A stretch of 64,000 nt of DNA. It comes from Telmatactis stephensoni. Lineage: Eukaryota > Cnidaria > Anthozoa > Actiniaria > Isophelliidae. The notes beneath the pieces are model-generated. The model was not told the origin of the DNA. It saw nothing but the letters and a program-made list of their open reading frames with translations, and did not search any database. The position numbers and the translations under genes are program-made. How positions within the stretch are numbered: the first letter of the stretch is position 1; the number at the start of each line of letters is the position of its first letter. This document shows positions 19,979 through 30,689 of this stretch, in pieces. The DNA is taken from contig JALIZF010001316.1 in assembly GCA_029948255.1 (NCBI GenBank), positions 141,001 through 205,000 of the forward strand. The letters are read 5' to 3'.

Positions 19979-21685
19979 TTACAAAATTTCTTCAGTGTGT
20001 GCTCTCTTATGAACAACCAGATTAAACTTTCGTGTAAATGTTTTGTTGCAAACATCGCATTTATATGGTCTTTCCCCAGTGTGTCCTCTCATATGACGAA
20101 TCAGATTAGATCTTTGTGTAAATGCCTTGGTGCAGATTTCACATTTATGTGGCCTTTCTCCATTGTGTATTTGCAAGTGGCTTGAAAGATGACATTTTTT
20201 ACCAAATCCTTTACTACAAACATGACATTTATGTGGTCTTTCTCCAGTGTGTGTTCTCTTGTGAACAACAAGTTGAGATCTTTCTCTGTATTTCTTGTAG
20301 TCGATTTCACATTGATATGGCCTTTCTCCAGTGTGTACTCTCATATGAACCACCAGAGTAGACCTTCGTTTAAATGTTTTGCTGCAAATCTCGCATTGAT
20401 ATGGCCTTTCTCCAGTGTGTACTCTTACATGAACAACCAGACTAGATCTGTGCATAAATGGCTTGGTGCAGATTTCACATTTATGTGGTCTTTCTCCAGT
20501 GTGTACTCTCTTATGAACAACAAGATGAGATCTTTCTCTATATTTTTTGTTGCAGATTTCACATTGATATGGCCTTTCTCCAGTGTGTACTCTCATATGA
20601 GCAATCAGTCTAGATCTTGTGGTATATGTCTTGTTGCAAATTTCACATTTATGTGGTCTTTCTCCAGTGTGTAATTTCATATGAACAACCAAATGAGATC
20701 TTGTGGTATATGTCTTGTTGCAAATTTCACATTTATGTGGTCTTTCTCCAATGTGTGATCTCATATGAACAACAAGATGAGATCTTGTGGTAAATTCCTT
20801 GTTGCAAATATCACATTTATGTGGCGTTTCTCCAGTGTGTGATCTCTTATGATCAACCAGATGAGAACTTCGTACAAATGTCTTGTTGCAAATATCACAT
20901 TTATGGGGCCTTTCTCCAGTGTGTGATCTCATATGAACAACCAGATGACATCGTTGTAAAAATGCCTTCTTGCAAATATCACATTTATGGGGCCTTTCTC
21001 CAGTGTGTGTTTGTAAATGCCTGACCAACGAAGATTTCGCAGTATATTTCCTATGACAAAATTCACATTTGTACTCTTTCTTTCTATTACTCTTCTTTAC
21101 CTTTCCTATTGTATTTTTTTCTTGTTGTACATTGTCTAGTTCCAAATTGCTTAAAGTATCTTCTTGATTTTCATGTGTTTTCATATGTTGGCTCAAAGCC
21201 TCTTGGCCTGCATACACCTCACCACAAACAGAACATTCTACTTTCATTTCAGCAGAGCATGTTGTTACATGTTGATTAGAATGACTTTTTGGTTCTTCCT
21301 CTTCTGTATCATTTCTTACAGTTTCAACAGGAAGATTCTTGAAAGCTTCTTCCCTTGCATCTCTCATTTCTTGTTTGATTTGTGCACAAACATCCTGTAT
21401 GCTCTCTAGACATTCATTAGAATCCATTCCTCTTAAAGTTAAAGAGCAAACTTCATACTTATCATTTTGTGTAGCTTCATCAGAAAGATTGTTAAAAGGT
21501 TCTTCTTCTATTATTTCTTGTTTGATTTGTTTACAAACAGCCTCCATACTCTCTAGACATTCATTGGAATCCATCTCTGTTTTTATTGTTGTTTCATTTT
21601 CAGATGATAAACAATGAGTATTGGAAGATAAAGAACACCAGATCCCTTGAGAGGTTTTAGCATTTAGTTCTTCATTGCTATCCAC
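19979..21685 (-). CDS. C2H2 zinc-finger protein, copy B (13 tandem fingers)
   Basis: Encodes at least 568 residues. The N-terminal about 190 hold IKTEMDSNECLES, two SNECLES...VC.QIKQE motifs and acidic runs. Then comes one isolated finger (VECSVCGEVYAG) and 13 TGERP-linked fingers, ending THTEEIL. Finger 10 (CEIDYKKY) has lost its second zinc Cys. No KRAB, BTB, SCAN or ZAD domain is visible. Probably a nuclear DNA-binding regulator. The frame is open upstream of 21685 (GTG) to about 21754, where HEDYTVAIQTDINSV precedes DSNEEL, so the true start is probably in an upstream exon; copy F shares that upstream sequence. IKTE, IKQE and MKVE fit the SUMO-acceptor consensus. The gene looks intact. 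Confidence 0.88.
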   Translation of the reverse strand: MDSNEELNAKTSQGIWCSLSSNTHCLSSENETTIKTEMDSNECLESMEAVCKQIKQEIIEEEPFNNLSDEATQNDKYEVCSLTLRGMDSNECLESIQDVCAQIKQEMRDAREEAFKNLPVETVRNDTEEEEPKSHSNQHVTTCSAEMKVECSVCGEVYAGQEALSQHMKTHENQEDTLSNLELDNVQQEKNTIGKVKKSNRKKEYKCEFCHRKYTAKSSLVRHLQTHTGERPHKCDICKKAFLQRCHLVVHMRSHTGERPHKCDICNKTFVRSSHLVDHKRSHTGETPHKCDICNKEFTTRSHLVVHMRSHIGERPHKCEICNKTYTTRSHLVVHMKLHTGERPHKCEICNKTYTTRSRLIAHMRVHTGERPYQCEICNKKYRERSHLVVHKRVHTGERPHKCEICTKPFMHRSSLVVHVRVHTGERPYQCEICSKTFKRRSTLVVHMRVHTGERPYQCEIDYKKYRERSQLVVHKRTHTGERPHKCHVCSKGFGKKCHLSSHLQIHNGERPHKCEICTKAFTQRSNLIRHMRGHTGERPYKCDVCNKTFTRKFNLVVHKRAHTEEIL

Positions 21686-23054
21686 ACTATTTATATCAGT
21701 TTGTATGGCAACAGTATAGTCTTCATGCTGAACTCCATGATCTCTTGTAGTAGTTTAGTGGTTTAAGTGCTTGTATTGATAAAGTCTAATCTAAAATGCA
21801 TAACAATATAAAAATATCAGTTTACTTAATGATTTGGCTAAAGGACAAGAGACAATCTTGCACAAAAAAAAAAACAAAAAAACCCAAGTCTTGTAAAAGA
21901 CCCACTCAACAAATACATTATTCTACAATCTCCGACATAACTGTAAGAACTAATAAATTTTTGGCCTTTTTAGGATCTTCTCTTTTTTGTTGCTCAGGAT
22001 AACTTCCCACCCCTCCCCATACAATGTTGTAATGGTTGTGAATGTACTTACTTCTAAACTGAACAGCCACTATTCAGCTTCAGCAATGAGAGGGGGAAGA
22101 GGGGGATTGCATGACAAATTATTTGAAAAACTTGAATTCTTCCAGCAATGACATGAAATCATGTTAAAAACTAAAAGAGTTCTAACAGGTTTTGTCCAAG
22201 ATTGTAGTTCCTATAAACTTCTTACTAGTTGTCTTCAGGTTCTTGTAGCGACAAATTAGTTTTGTTGTTGTTGTTTTTGTTCCTTTTGAAATTAACATTA
22301 TTGTATATTTACCTTTAAGTTAAGAACATTTTTCTATCCAGCAACAGATCTCGATATTTTTAAAGCAGATTTTTTTCCACCATTCCATCCATAACACAAC
22401 ACGTTTCGTCCGCCATTTTGTATTTCATTTAGCTTATGGGCTTCCTGTCTGTAGCCTTATTTGGGCGTCGCGCCTAATATGGTAAATATGCCGTAATCTC
22501 TCAAGTATTTGTAAGCGCTTTTCTCGTTGCCATGAAAAGTTTTTGGGCAAGATCAGACCACAGGCACCCCAGGCAATCATTTAGAGCAGACTGAGAGCGT
22601 TAGTTAAAGTATACAAAAAGATGAAAAGATAATATTACTACATAACAAGGCGGAAAAAATTTTTTTTCCATGCAGGATTCGAACCCTTACATTTCTTTCA
22701 CCTCTAAACTTTGACAGAATCTGTTGACCCCATAAGAAGTGAATATGGCAAGAAAATCCTACAGGGGCCAAACTGAATATTAGAAATAAGGAAAAAATGC
22801 CCCACATTTCCCCCACCCTTCCCCAAGGTAGGGGAGGGGGGGGGGTCACAATAATATTGACTGGTGCATTAACTTCAGAATACCCGGCCACTTTTTTGAA
22901 TAACAATGAGAAGCTTTTGTATTCTTGCGTTGTTTCCAAAGAGTTACGCTCTTACACTGGTGGACCGGTATTCTGAAGTTACTCCAGAGGTGCTATGCAT
23001 ATATGATGTCTATTTTAAACTTTGATTTATTTTGAAGTATCTTGAGTCAACAAT

Positions 23055-23155
23055 ATTCTGGGTTTTTTCTGGCTCCGTTTTTTCCTACCTTGGTAAAAAT
23101 CAACATGAGTTGAGCGATGTATGCAAAATATTTATTGTAGAGGTAGTGAGTGCGA
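23055..23155 (+). mobile_element. Fragment of SINE type 1 body
   Basis: Matches the body of the SINE at 9366: CTGGGTTTTTTCTGGCTCC, AAAATCAACATGAGTTGAGC, ATGCAAAATATT...GAGGTAGTGAGTG. The tRNA-like head is missing. Confidence 0.65.
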
Positions 23156-23441
23156 GTGCCAGCAAAAGAATAGCCACTTCAGGAATCTGTTGTCAGTAGA
23201 TGATTTATTTGATAGCATGCATTCTCAAGGTTATGCCTTTATCAATTTTCTGTGATCTTTTTTAAATACTGGTATAATGAGGTGATAGCTCCATTCTTCA
23301 GGAAAATGATTTGATTTGAATGCTATATTGAATAGCTTTTTTGCTGAGATTTGTATTTGAACAACAAATATAATGCAGTAATTAACATTTGGTTACCATG
23401 GCAACGAGGTTACTTTTCCATATTGGACACGCTGTATCTCA

Positions 23442-23829
23442 CCCCCGGGGGAAGACTCTGATCGTAAATGGACGGGGAAGCTTGTCGGAAATTTTGAAAA
23501 TGACCCCTAAAAGGTACCTGAGTGGGAGTGGCAACAACTCATTTCTACCCCTAAAAGGTACCAATTCAAAAACAATAATAAAGAATTAAAGTAATGAAGC
23601 ATTTGTTATTTATGTGCTTCTAAGATTCAATTCAGATCATCAAAATTGCCCCTTTCATGCTTATTTTAGGTAGTTTATTTACCTCAAAACAGTACCTAAA
23701 AGGTACCAGCTATGTCACTGGTAGTCCACTTAAGTCTGAGACACCCTAAAAGGTACCAGATTGCAGATTTTGACCCCTAAAAGGTAAGACGAGCATCCCC
23801 GTCCATTTACGATCGGAGTCCCCCCTGGG
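23442..23829. mobile_element. G-run TIR element with CCCTAAAAGGTACC minisatellite interior
   Basis: The left end CCCCCGGGGGAAGACTCTGA and right end TCGGAGTCCCCCCTGGG are inverted and share GATCGTAAATGGACGGGG inside. GTATCTCA (23434-23441) and GTATCTCG (23830-23837) make an 8-bp target duplication with one difference. The interior repeats CCTAAAAGGTACC. Confidence 0.8.
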
Positions 23830-24409
23830 GTATCTCGGAATCTTTGAATATCTTCTGACACTATTGTATAAAAGACTTCTAGGCCTGATCCCATTCTACC
23901 TAAAGTAGATTATATAACTCAAATAATTATTAGATAAACGTTTTAGAGAAAATCAGTGAAAGTTGTAAAATCGGCAATATTTGACCTCGAATTTCCACCC
24001 TGAAGACTTTAAAGAACCATATTTATTAAACAGAAATTAAGCTCTTGCTGCAAAGAGATTATACTCAAGAGGATATTTTTGCACAATCCATGATGCTATG
24101 GCAACTAAAGGAAAATTATCAAGAACAATATCAAAACAATGCTATTCACAATATTTTGTAGAGCTTTTCAAGACCTTTTAAAAGATACCTTTGTTTAAGT
24201 CACGTGACATTTTATTGTGATGACAACAAAAATATACTATAAATATATATAAAATTATACTAGACACACACAACAAAACTCATTTCCTTAAAAAAACATT
24301 CTCACAATATTTTTCTCTAGTACTCAGCCATAACCCATCCCTCCCCCTTGCAAGAAAAAACAGGAAGGCAATGTCCATTCTCTTCTCATTTTTCCCCACA
24401 GGGATGAGG

Positions 24410-25861
24410 GGTGGATAACTGCTGTACACATGCTAGTGTGTCTTCACATGTGTCCAAGAATATGACAGTTGAACACAAGGGTTCAAAGATACAGAACTTC
24501 ATGATATCTGCATGTCTTTTAAGGGCTTTTTGGAGCAATTCTGTGTTCACAAAATTCACACTAATTTTTACACACCATCGAGCCAGAGATTTCCTAAGTT
24601 CCTTGCAAAACAAATTTCAACATCTTCCTAAGAAGAAAATATTGTTGGCAAAAATATATAATTCTATAATGTTTTCATAACCTTTGTATTTTCCCTATAT
24701 TTCATGACTCCTCCAGGCCTGGAATAATGATTTCAAATTCTGTGACTTTTCATGACATTCCTATGACACTATGAACCCTGAATGCAAATGTCTCAATACA
24801 ATACCATAGCTACTGTACATGTACCTGGCAATGGCCAAGTTTCTCACAAGTGCTGATAAAGATATAGTTTCAGTGCAAAAGTCTTTTTGCATCATTCTAT
24901 TACATTTAGGTCCCCATTAAACAAGTAAGGAGGCACAAATTCATTCAAGTTTTAAACTTGAATCTTGTTATCTGACTCATTTAACGCTAAGTTATTTCAG
25001 ATAACCTGTACTGTCAATTTGTCATACCCTATATTTACTCCTTTTCCTATAATTATACATATATAGCTAATTCAATTAACGTTGTCGCTTGATAAAAAGC
25101 CTAGCTTGGAGTGCGAGAATCATGAAAATCTTGTTTTCACAGTGACATCATTACAATAAGAAACTCACTCTATGCTTGCAAATTCTACAACTTGGACACA
25201 TATTCCTTAATTCTTTAATAGCCTACAGCAAAGTTTTGTTAGTAAACAAAAGATAGTTGAAAGCCTTTAGGCTTTTTCAGCGACAACGTTAATTGAAATA
25301 GCTATATATACAGTGCGGTACAAATAAAGAATCTTGAATCTGGTTTGATCGTTAAAGCACACTGACTTGTGGCTACTTGCATCAACTTGTGAGAAATTGC
25401 AAGCAATATGAGCATGCTCAAATTTGATCACAACTTGATACAAGTTTTGACTTGTTTGAACAGTCAACCTGCTAAGCTTCACAAGTTGTTTTTCACCTTT
25501 GTTAATCCGAATTTCTGCACATTTCCTCTCCTTCTTATAATATTCCAACAACAACAAATCAGATTTTCTCCTAGTCTTTCAGCAAGCTGATTTTCATTGA
25601 AAATTTGTGAACAACTTGTGCTGCCTCGTGTAGAATGGTGGAATGTGTGAAATGAGATGAGCAAGTTGCAAGTCAAAACTTACTTGTGCACTCCTGCATC
25701 CTCATTTGATCAGGGCCTTATCTTGCTTTGCATGTGTTTGCAAGTGCAAAATATTCATACACAAATACATGTAATCTTTCTTCAGTGCACCTGTTTGCAT
25801 GACTCTTACACAAGTGGTATTCTACTATCTCAATATGTTACTGAAAGACAACATCATATGC
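24410..25861. repeat. 3' flank module of zinc-finger copy C
   Basis: Same module as at 18761-19978, longer here because it includes an extra stretch at about 25060-25300 beginning TTCAATTAACGTTGTCGCTT, whose end GACAACGTTAATTGAA is inverted, so that stretch is itself a small TIR insertion. Confidence 0.75.
25068..25297. mobile_element. MITE inside the 3' flank of copy C
   Basis: Inverted ends TTCAATTAACGTTGTCGCTTGA (left, from about 25071) and TCAGCGACAACGTTAATTGAA (right). Other copies of the flank module lack this segment between TATACATATA and the ACAGTGTGGTACAAATAAAG part. Confidence 0.65.
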
Positions 25862-27736
25862 CTACAAAATTTCTTCAGTGTGTGCTCTATTATGAACCAC
25901 CAGATTAAACCTTCGTGTAAATGTTTTGCTGCAAATCTCACATTTATATGGCCTTTCTCCAGCGTGTCCTCTCATATGACGAATCAGATTAGATCTATCT
26001 GTAAATGCCTTGCTGCAGATTTCACATTTATGTGGCCTTTCTCCATTGTGTATTTGCAAGTGGGCTGAAAGATGACATTTTTTACCAAATCCTTTACTAC
26101 AAACATCACATTTATGTGGTCTTTCTCCAGTGTGTGTTCTCTTATGAACAACAAGTTGAGATCTTTCTCTGTAGTTCCTGTTGTAGATTTCACATTGATA
26201 TGGCCTTTCTCCAGTGTGTACTCTTATATGAACCACCAGAGTAGACCTTCGTTTAAATGTTTTGCTGCAAATCTCACATTGATATGGCCTTTCTCCAGTG
26301 TGTACTCTCATATGAACAACCAGACTAGATCTGTGCATAAATGCCTTGGTGCAGATTTCACATTTATGTGGTCTTTCTCCAGTGTGTGTTCTCTTATGAA
26401 CAACAAGATGAGATCTTTCTCTATATTTCTTGTTGCAGATTTCACATTGATATGGCCTTTCTCCAGTGTGTACTCTCATATGACCAATCAGTCTAGATCT
26501 TTGTGCAAATGCTTTGTTGCAGATATCACATTTATGTGATCTCTCTCCAGTGTGTATTTGCAAGTGCTTAGAAAGATTTCCTTTAGTAATATATGCTTTA
26601 CAACAAACATCACATTTATATGGTCTTTCCCCAGTGTGTAATCTCATATGAACAACCAAATGAGATTTTGTGGTAAATGTCTTGTTGCAAATTTCACATT
26701 TATGTGGTGTTTCTCCAGTGTGTACTCTCATATGGACAGCTAAACTACTTATTTTTTTAAACGTCTTGTTGCACATATCACATTTATGTGGTCTCTCTGC
26801 AGTGTGTATTTGCAAGTGCATAGAAAGATTTCCCTTGCTAACAAATGCTTTACAACAAATATCACATTTATGTGGTCTTTCTCCAGTGTGTGTTCTCATA
26901 TGAACAACAAGATGAGATCTTGTGGTAAATTCCTTGTTGCAAATATCACATTTATGTGCCATTTCTCCAGTATGCGATCTCTTATGATCAACCAGATGAG
27001 AACTTCGTACAAATGTCTTGTTGCAAATATCACATTTATGGGGCCTTTCTCCAGTGTGTGATCTCATATGAACAACCAGATGACATCGTTGTAAAAATGC
27101 CTTCTTGCAAATATCACATTTATGGGGCCTTTCTCCAGTGTGTGTTTGTAAATGCCTGTCCAATGAAGATTTTGCAGTATATTTCCTATGACAAAATTCA
27201 CATTTGTACTCTTTCTTTCTATTACTCTTCTTTCCCTTTCCCATTGTACTATTTTCTTGTTGTACATTGTCTAGTTCCAAATTGCTTAGAGTACCTTTTT
27301 CATGTATTTTCATATGTTGGCTTAAAGCCTGTTGGCCTGCATACACCTCACCACAAACAGAACATTCTACTTTTATTTCAGCAGAGCATGTTGTTACATG
27401 TTGATTAGAATGACTTCTCGGTTTTTCCTCTTCTGTACCATTTTCTACAGTTTCATCAGGAAGATTCTTGAAAGCTTCTTCCCTTGCATCTCTCATTTCT
27501 TGTTTGATTTGTGCACAAACATCCTGTATACTCTCTAGACATTCATTAGAATCCATTCCTGTTTCATTTTCTGGTGAAAAATACTGAGGTCTTGAATTTA
27601 AAGAGCAAACTCCACTTGCATTATCATTTGGTGTAGCTTCAACAGAAAGATTGTTCAAAGGTTCTTCTTCTATTCTTTCTTGTTTGATTTGTTTATAAAC
27701 AGCCTCCATACTCTCTAGACATTCATTGGAATCCAT
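25862..27736 (-). CDS. C2H2 zinc-finger protein, copy C (16 tandem fingers)
   Basis: 624 residues from ATG at 27736 (MDSNECLESMEAVYKQIKQE) to TAA at 25862. It has two SNECLES...QIKQE motifs, an acidic head, the isolated finger (IKVECSVCGEVYAG) and 16 TGERP-linked fingers, ending THTEEIL. Finger 13 (CEIYNRNY) lacks the second Cys. This is the longest complete array of the window and shows no frame damage. The 16-bp deletion shared with A and E makes this ATG the natural start, dropping the IKTE part present in B and D. A leader exon with donor GTAAGAAG lies about 135 bp upstream. Presumed nuclear DNA binding; target unknown. Confidence 0.9.
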   Translation of the reverse strand: MDSNECLESMEAVYKQIKQERIEEEPLNNLSVEATPNDNASGVCSLNSRPQYFSPENETGMDSNECLESIQDVCAQIKQEMRDAREEAFKNLPDETVENGTEEEKPRSHSNQHVTTCSAEIKVECSVCGEVYAGQQALSQHMKIHEKGTLSNLELDNVQQENSTMGKGKKSNRKKEYKCEFCHRKYTAKSSLDRHLQTHTGERPHKCDICKKAFLQRCHLVVHMRSHTGERPHKCDICNKTFVRSSHLVDHKRSHTGEMAHKCDICNKEFTTRSHLVVHMRTHTGERPHKCDICCKAFVSKGNLSMHLQIHTAERPHKCDMCNKTFKKISSLAVHMRVHTGETPHKCEICNKTFTTKSHLVVHMRLHTGERPYKCDVCCKAYITKGNLSKHLQIHTGERSHKCDICNKAFAQRSRLIGHMRVHTGERPYQCEICNKKYRERSHLVVHKRTHTGERPHKCEICTKAFMHRSSLVVHMRVHTGERPYQCEICSKTFKRRSTLVVHIRVHTGERPYQCEIYNRNYRERSQLVVHKRTHTGERPHKCDVCSKGFGKKCHLSAHLQIHNGERPHKCEICSKAFTDRSNLIRHMRGHAGERPYKCEICSKTFTRRFNLVVHNRAHTEEIL

Positions 27737-27870
27737 CTCTGTTTTTCAGATAATAAACTCTGAGTATTTGAAGATAAAGAACACCAGTCCTCTTGAGAGG
27801 TTTTTAGCATTTAGTTCTTCATTGCTATCGTAACAGATTATTCCAATTCCTACATTCTTATTCTTCTTAC

Positions 27871-27955
27871 CTGAGTCTTGGTTTAAGTAATAAAACAGTG
27901 TTAATTTACGACAAGAAACCCAACTTGTGGAAAACAATATGGCGGAATAAGGTTC
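27871..27955 (-). promoter_or_regulatory. Leader exon and promoter-proximal region of copy C
   Basis: Same arrangement as copy A: CCTTATTCCGCCATATTG, leader, ACTCAG|GTAAGAAG with the intron starting at 27870. An ATG in the leader (27937) opens a short frame that would read MFSTSWVSCRKLTLFYYLNQ; whether it is used is unknown. Confidence 0.5.
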
Positions 27956-27987
27956 GTTCCAGGTTCACTCGACCAAGTCCACAGGCA

Positions 27988-29437
27988 CCCCAAGCTCTGT
28001 TTCAGAAAGGTGTTTTGTGATGATTAGTTTGGGCTTCCTGTGCCGTTGTACAATAGTGACTAAAGGCGATTCGCAACAACGATTTTCCGCGCAACAAATG
28101 TTGCCCGTAAAGTTTATGCCGTGGAAAATACAAAACGCAACTATTTTTAATGATATTTTTGCTTAGTGAACAAGTTGCAAATTGTATGGGATAGGGTTAC
28201 AATTTGGTCGTTTTAGTCTGGGATAGGGGTAGGTTTTGGTCGGTTTTAGTCTGGAATAAGCTACGCTTTCTGTCGACACAGAAACAAAGTAAATTTCATT
28301 CAAAAGTTAGTAAATATTGATTTCAATCATAGAATAATGAAGAATGGGATAGGGTATACATGTTGGGGTTTAGTCTGGGATAGGGTGTACAATTCTTAGG
28401 TTTAGTCTGGGGTAGGATATGAAAAATAGAAATGATTTTAGGTCTGGGATAGGGTCAGGGTTTTGAGGTCCTGGTGGCACACCCTTACCCAAGTTGGGGT
28501 GGTAGTACCCCGTAGCTGTCAAACAAATGCCAAACATAAATTTTTTCGCAGAAGATAATGTAACAAAATGTAATTAAATTTTCCTAGCCACTAAACAACT
28601 TTATACTACGCGCCCGACATTAAAGTGTTCGAAACACAATCGGTTGAGTCACTTCTAATTTAGTAAACAAACAGACGATTGGAACATAAAACAGATATAT
28701 AGAGATATTTCTTTACATAGAAAATTGAGCCAAAACACCAGTGCTTATCTCATTTATTTAGTTAGTTTTAACGATATGCTATCAAGAGGAAATCTTAGGC
28801 TTGAAATAGAGCAGCATTTTCATTCACTGTCGGTCACGGCTTTGAAGTCTCGTGAGCAAAGTTATGGTGCAAGTGGCCTAATTTACGGGAAAACGTCGCA
28901 TAAATTATTTTTTGACAATTTTTAATGTAACTCTTTTAAAGATGAATTTGTACTTGTTTTAATTCTTGATTGTAAGAATTTCCACAGCAAATTTTTGCCT
29001 CAAGTAATTAGTCGATTGACGGAAGAGAATCTTACTTGTATCTGTCGGCGCATGGCATTCATTCGGTGGTAAACTCAACCACGCCTTTTTGTTGTTGTTT
29101 TCGATCTTGACAGACTCAGGCGGTAGTTCGCTTTTAAAATCTTTTCGTTTCTGTTTACTTTAACACTGAATCGAAATTATTTTATTTCAAAGTGTCCTTT
29201 GTTTATCATTATCGATCATTGTCTACTCGTTTAAAGTCGATCAATGATTGGTTCCGAAGTTCATTATTGGGCTTCCTGTAGAGTTACGCACACTCTTACT
29301 TACTTACTTACTTACAACCCGATGACTAAGTGGCTTCGCCTCTTCGAGGCTGTAGCCACAAAAATGGCAAACCACACAGGTAGCCCAAACTAATGATCAC
29401 CGCGCGTAAAACACCCTCTCTGAAACAGAGCTTGGGG
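27988..29437. mobile_element. Inverted-repeat element in 5' flank of copy C
   Basis: Ends as in copy A's element. Inside, 28060-28185 matches 16300-16425. It then jumps to the GGGATAGGGT minisatellite (28185-28515), so the hairpin and left end seen in A are missing. 28520-29290 shows no recognisable gene, and a (CTTA)5 run lies at about 29294-29313. Confidence 0.7.
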
Positions 29438-29814
29438 TGGCTGTGATCCCAAACTATCCCAAACATCATCTAGTTTGACAACTCGTGGATACCTTAGGCT
29501 CCGTTAAAACCGTATCCCTTAGTTAAAAAATGACACCCCTTTATTCAGGCTCGTAACATGGTATATTTAATTTTCGTCTCACTGATCCCGGGTTTTTACG
29601 GAAATTTTGATTCCCGGAGCCCGTATTTTTAGAAATTTTTGATCCCTGATCCTTGTTGCAAAAAACTGAGATGATCCCTGATCCTGACCCAATGTCGACC
29701 TTATCCTCGATCCCACCCATTTGATCCCGCAGCCATGGCCTCTGATCCCTGATCCTGGCCATAATTTGGGGCTTGATCCCTGATCCCATATACCATGTTA
29801 CGAGCCTGCTTTAT
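29438..29814. repeat. Intergenic repeat rich in TTGATCCCTGATCC
   Basis: Repeated GATCCCTGATCC words between GGCTCGTAACATGGTATATT (29549) and ATATACCATGTTACGAGCCT (29789), which are inverted ends. This is another TIR element with a short-repeat interior. A version at 17560-17935 is interrupted by SINE type 2. Confidence 0.7.
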
Positions 29815-29914
29815 TTGACCGATATTAGTAAGTTTATACTATAACAATTAGACCCCTTGGCTTCATGGACTACGACTCAATAGCCTATTCGGCCTTCGCC
29901 TCACGGGAGCTATT

Positions 29915-30281
29915 AGGGACCTTAAGCAACGAAGACGGCAACGAGGACGACGACGGCATAAGACAATGGCCTTAATTACAAAATACAATAAACGCACGTG
30001 CAAATGAGAAGGGCTGTAAGGAAATCAACCGTAGTCTGCAAAACTACAACGTGAAAAGTCCAGATTTCACGCTCTGTAGAGAACGGGAACTTGAGGACGC
30101 AAACCAGTTTATTTTCCGTTCGCCCAGACACTCTCTCTTTCATTTTCTTTCATTTCAAAAATCTGATCTGAATGGCAATTCAAATTAAATAAGCGAAAAA
30201 AATTGCAGTAAATATTGCGCTTGAATACTTTTTGACGTCCCGTTTTCCCTGCCGTCGTCGTCGTGGTTGCTTAAGGTCCCT
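29915..30281. mobile_element. 367-bp MITE, AGGGACCTTAAGCAACGA ends, ATT target duplication
   Basis: Inverted ends AGGGACCTTAAGCAACGA / GGTTGCTTAAGGTCCCT with GACGGC/GCCGTC runs. Other copies of the host block read GAGCTATTGACTG without it, so the duplicated target is ATT. Confidence 0.8.
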
Positions 30282-30508
30282 ATTGACTGACGTATGTGAC
30301 GTCACGGCAGCCATCTTGGATGACCTGCCACAAAAGATTTCTTATTAGCGTTTATTGTTTGGTCATCCAACATGGCTACCGCTTCATTGTCTTTGATTCC
30401 CGAAGGTATGGATGCAACCCAGCAATAGTCCATTCGTTCTCGAGGTCTAATTGTTAATGAATTAATCCTGAGTCGTTCTTTCTTCCTAGTTTTTCTAAGT
30501 ACATAAGA

Positions 30509-30660
30509 CCAGGGGGGTACTCCTTCTAGTTTTGGGTAGGGACGTGCCGCTGAGCCCCTAGCTCGAACCCTGACCCGGCCTGTTCCAGAGCCTGCCTAAT
30601 TTCATTGCTTCCGGCGAAGTTGACGTGTCGTTAACACCTTTCAGCCCGGCCTTTTAGACG
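30509..30660. repeat. Truncated G-run element
   Basis: CCAGGGGGGTACTCCTTCTA plus CCTGTTCCAGAGCCTGCC match the left part of the element at 18124-18464 at the same position of the duplicated block. The right end is gone. Confidence 0.65.
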
Positions 30661-30689
30661 AACTTTGTTACAGTGCGTTTCACCGATAA

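Larger units (their letters stand above)
21755..24409. other. Intergenic region between B and C
   Basis: 21755-22440 resembles the 5' region of copy F at its start (to about 21830), then is AT-rich with nothing recognised. 22820-22990 has weak inverted ends (ACTTCAGAATACCCGGCC / GGACCGGTATTCTGAAGT). 23055-23155 is a SINE fragment and 23442-23829 a G-run element. 23870-24400 holds nothing I can name. Confidence 0.55.

Noticed and set aside
22660..22700. B-box-like GGTTCGAATCC on the - strand
   Set aside because: No A box at the right distance and no cloverleaf, so probably chance.
22604..22939. 111-residue - strand frame with a proline run
   Set aside because: It crosses a C-run and low-complexity DNA. 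No domain, and no copy in the duplicated blocks.
20122..27061. Many + strand frames opposite the finger genes, reading FTFMWSFSSVYS-type repeats
   Set aside because: They are the complement of the 84-bp finger repeats, recur once per finger and have no independent start context. The same applies over copies A, D, E, F and G.
27746..27937. Coding first exon spliced onto copy C
   Set aside because: The leader ATG frame could join MDSNECLES in frame using an AACAG just before it, but the matching AACAG is coding sequence in B and D and has no pyrimidine tract, so it is not a convincing acceptor.
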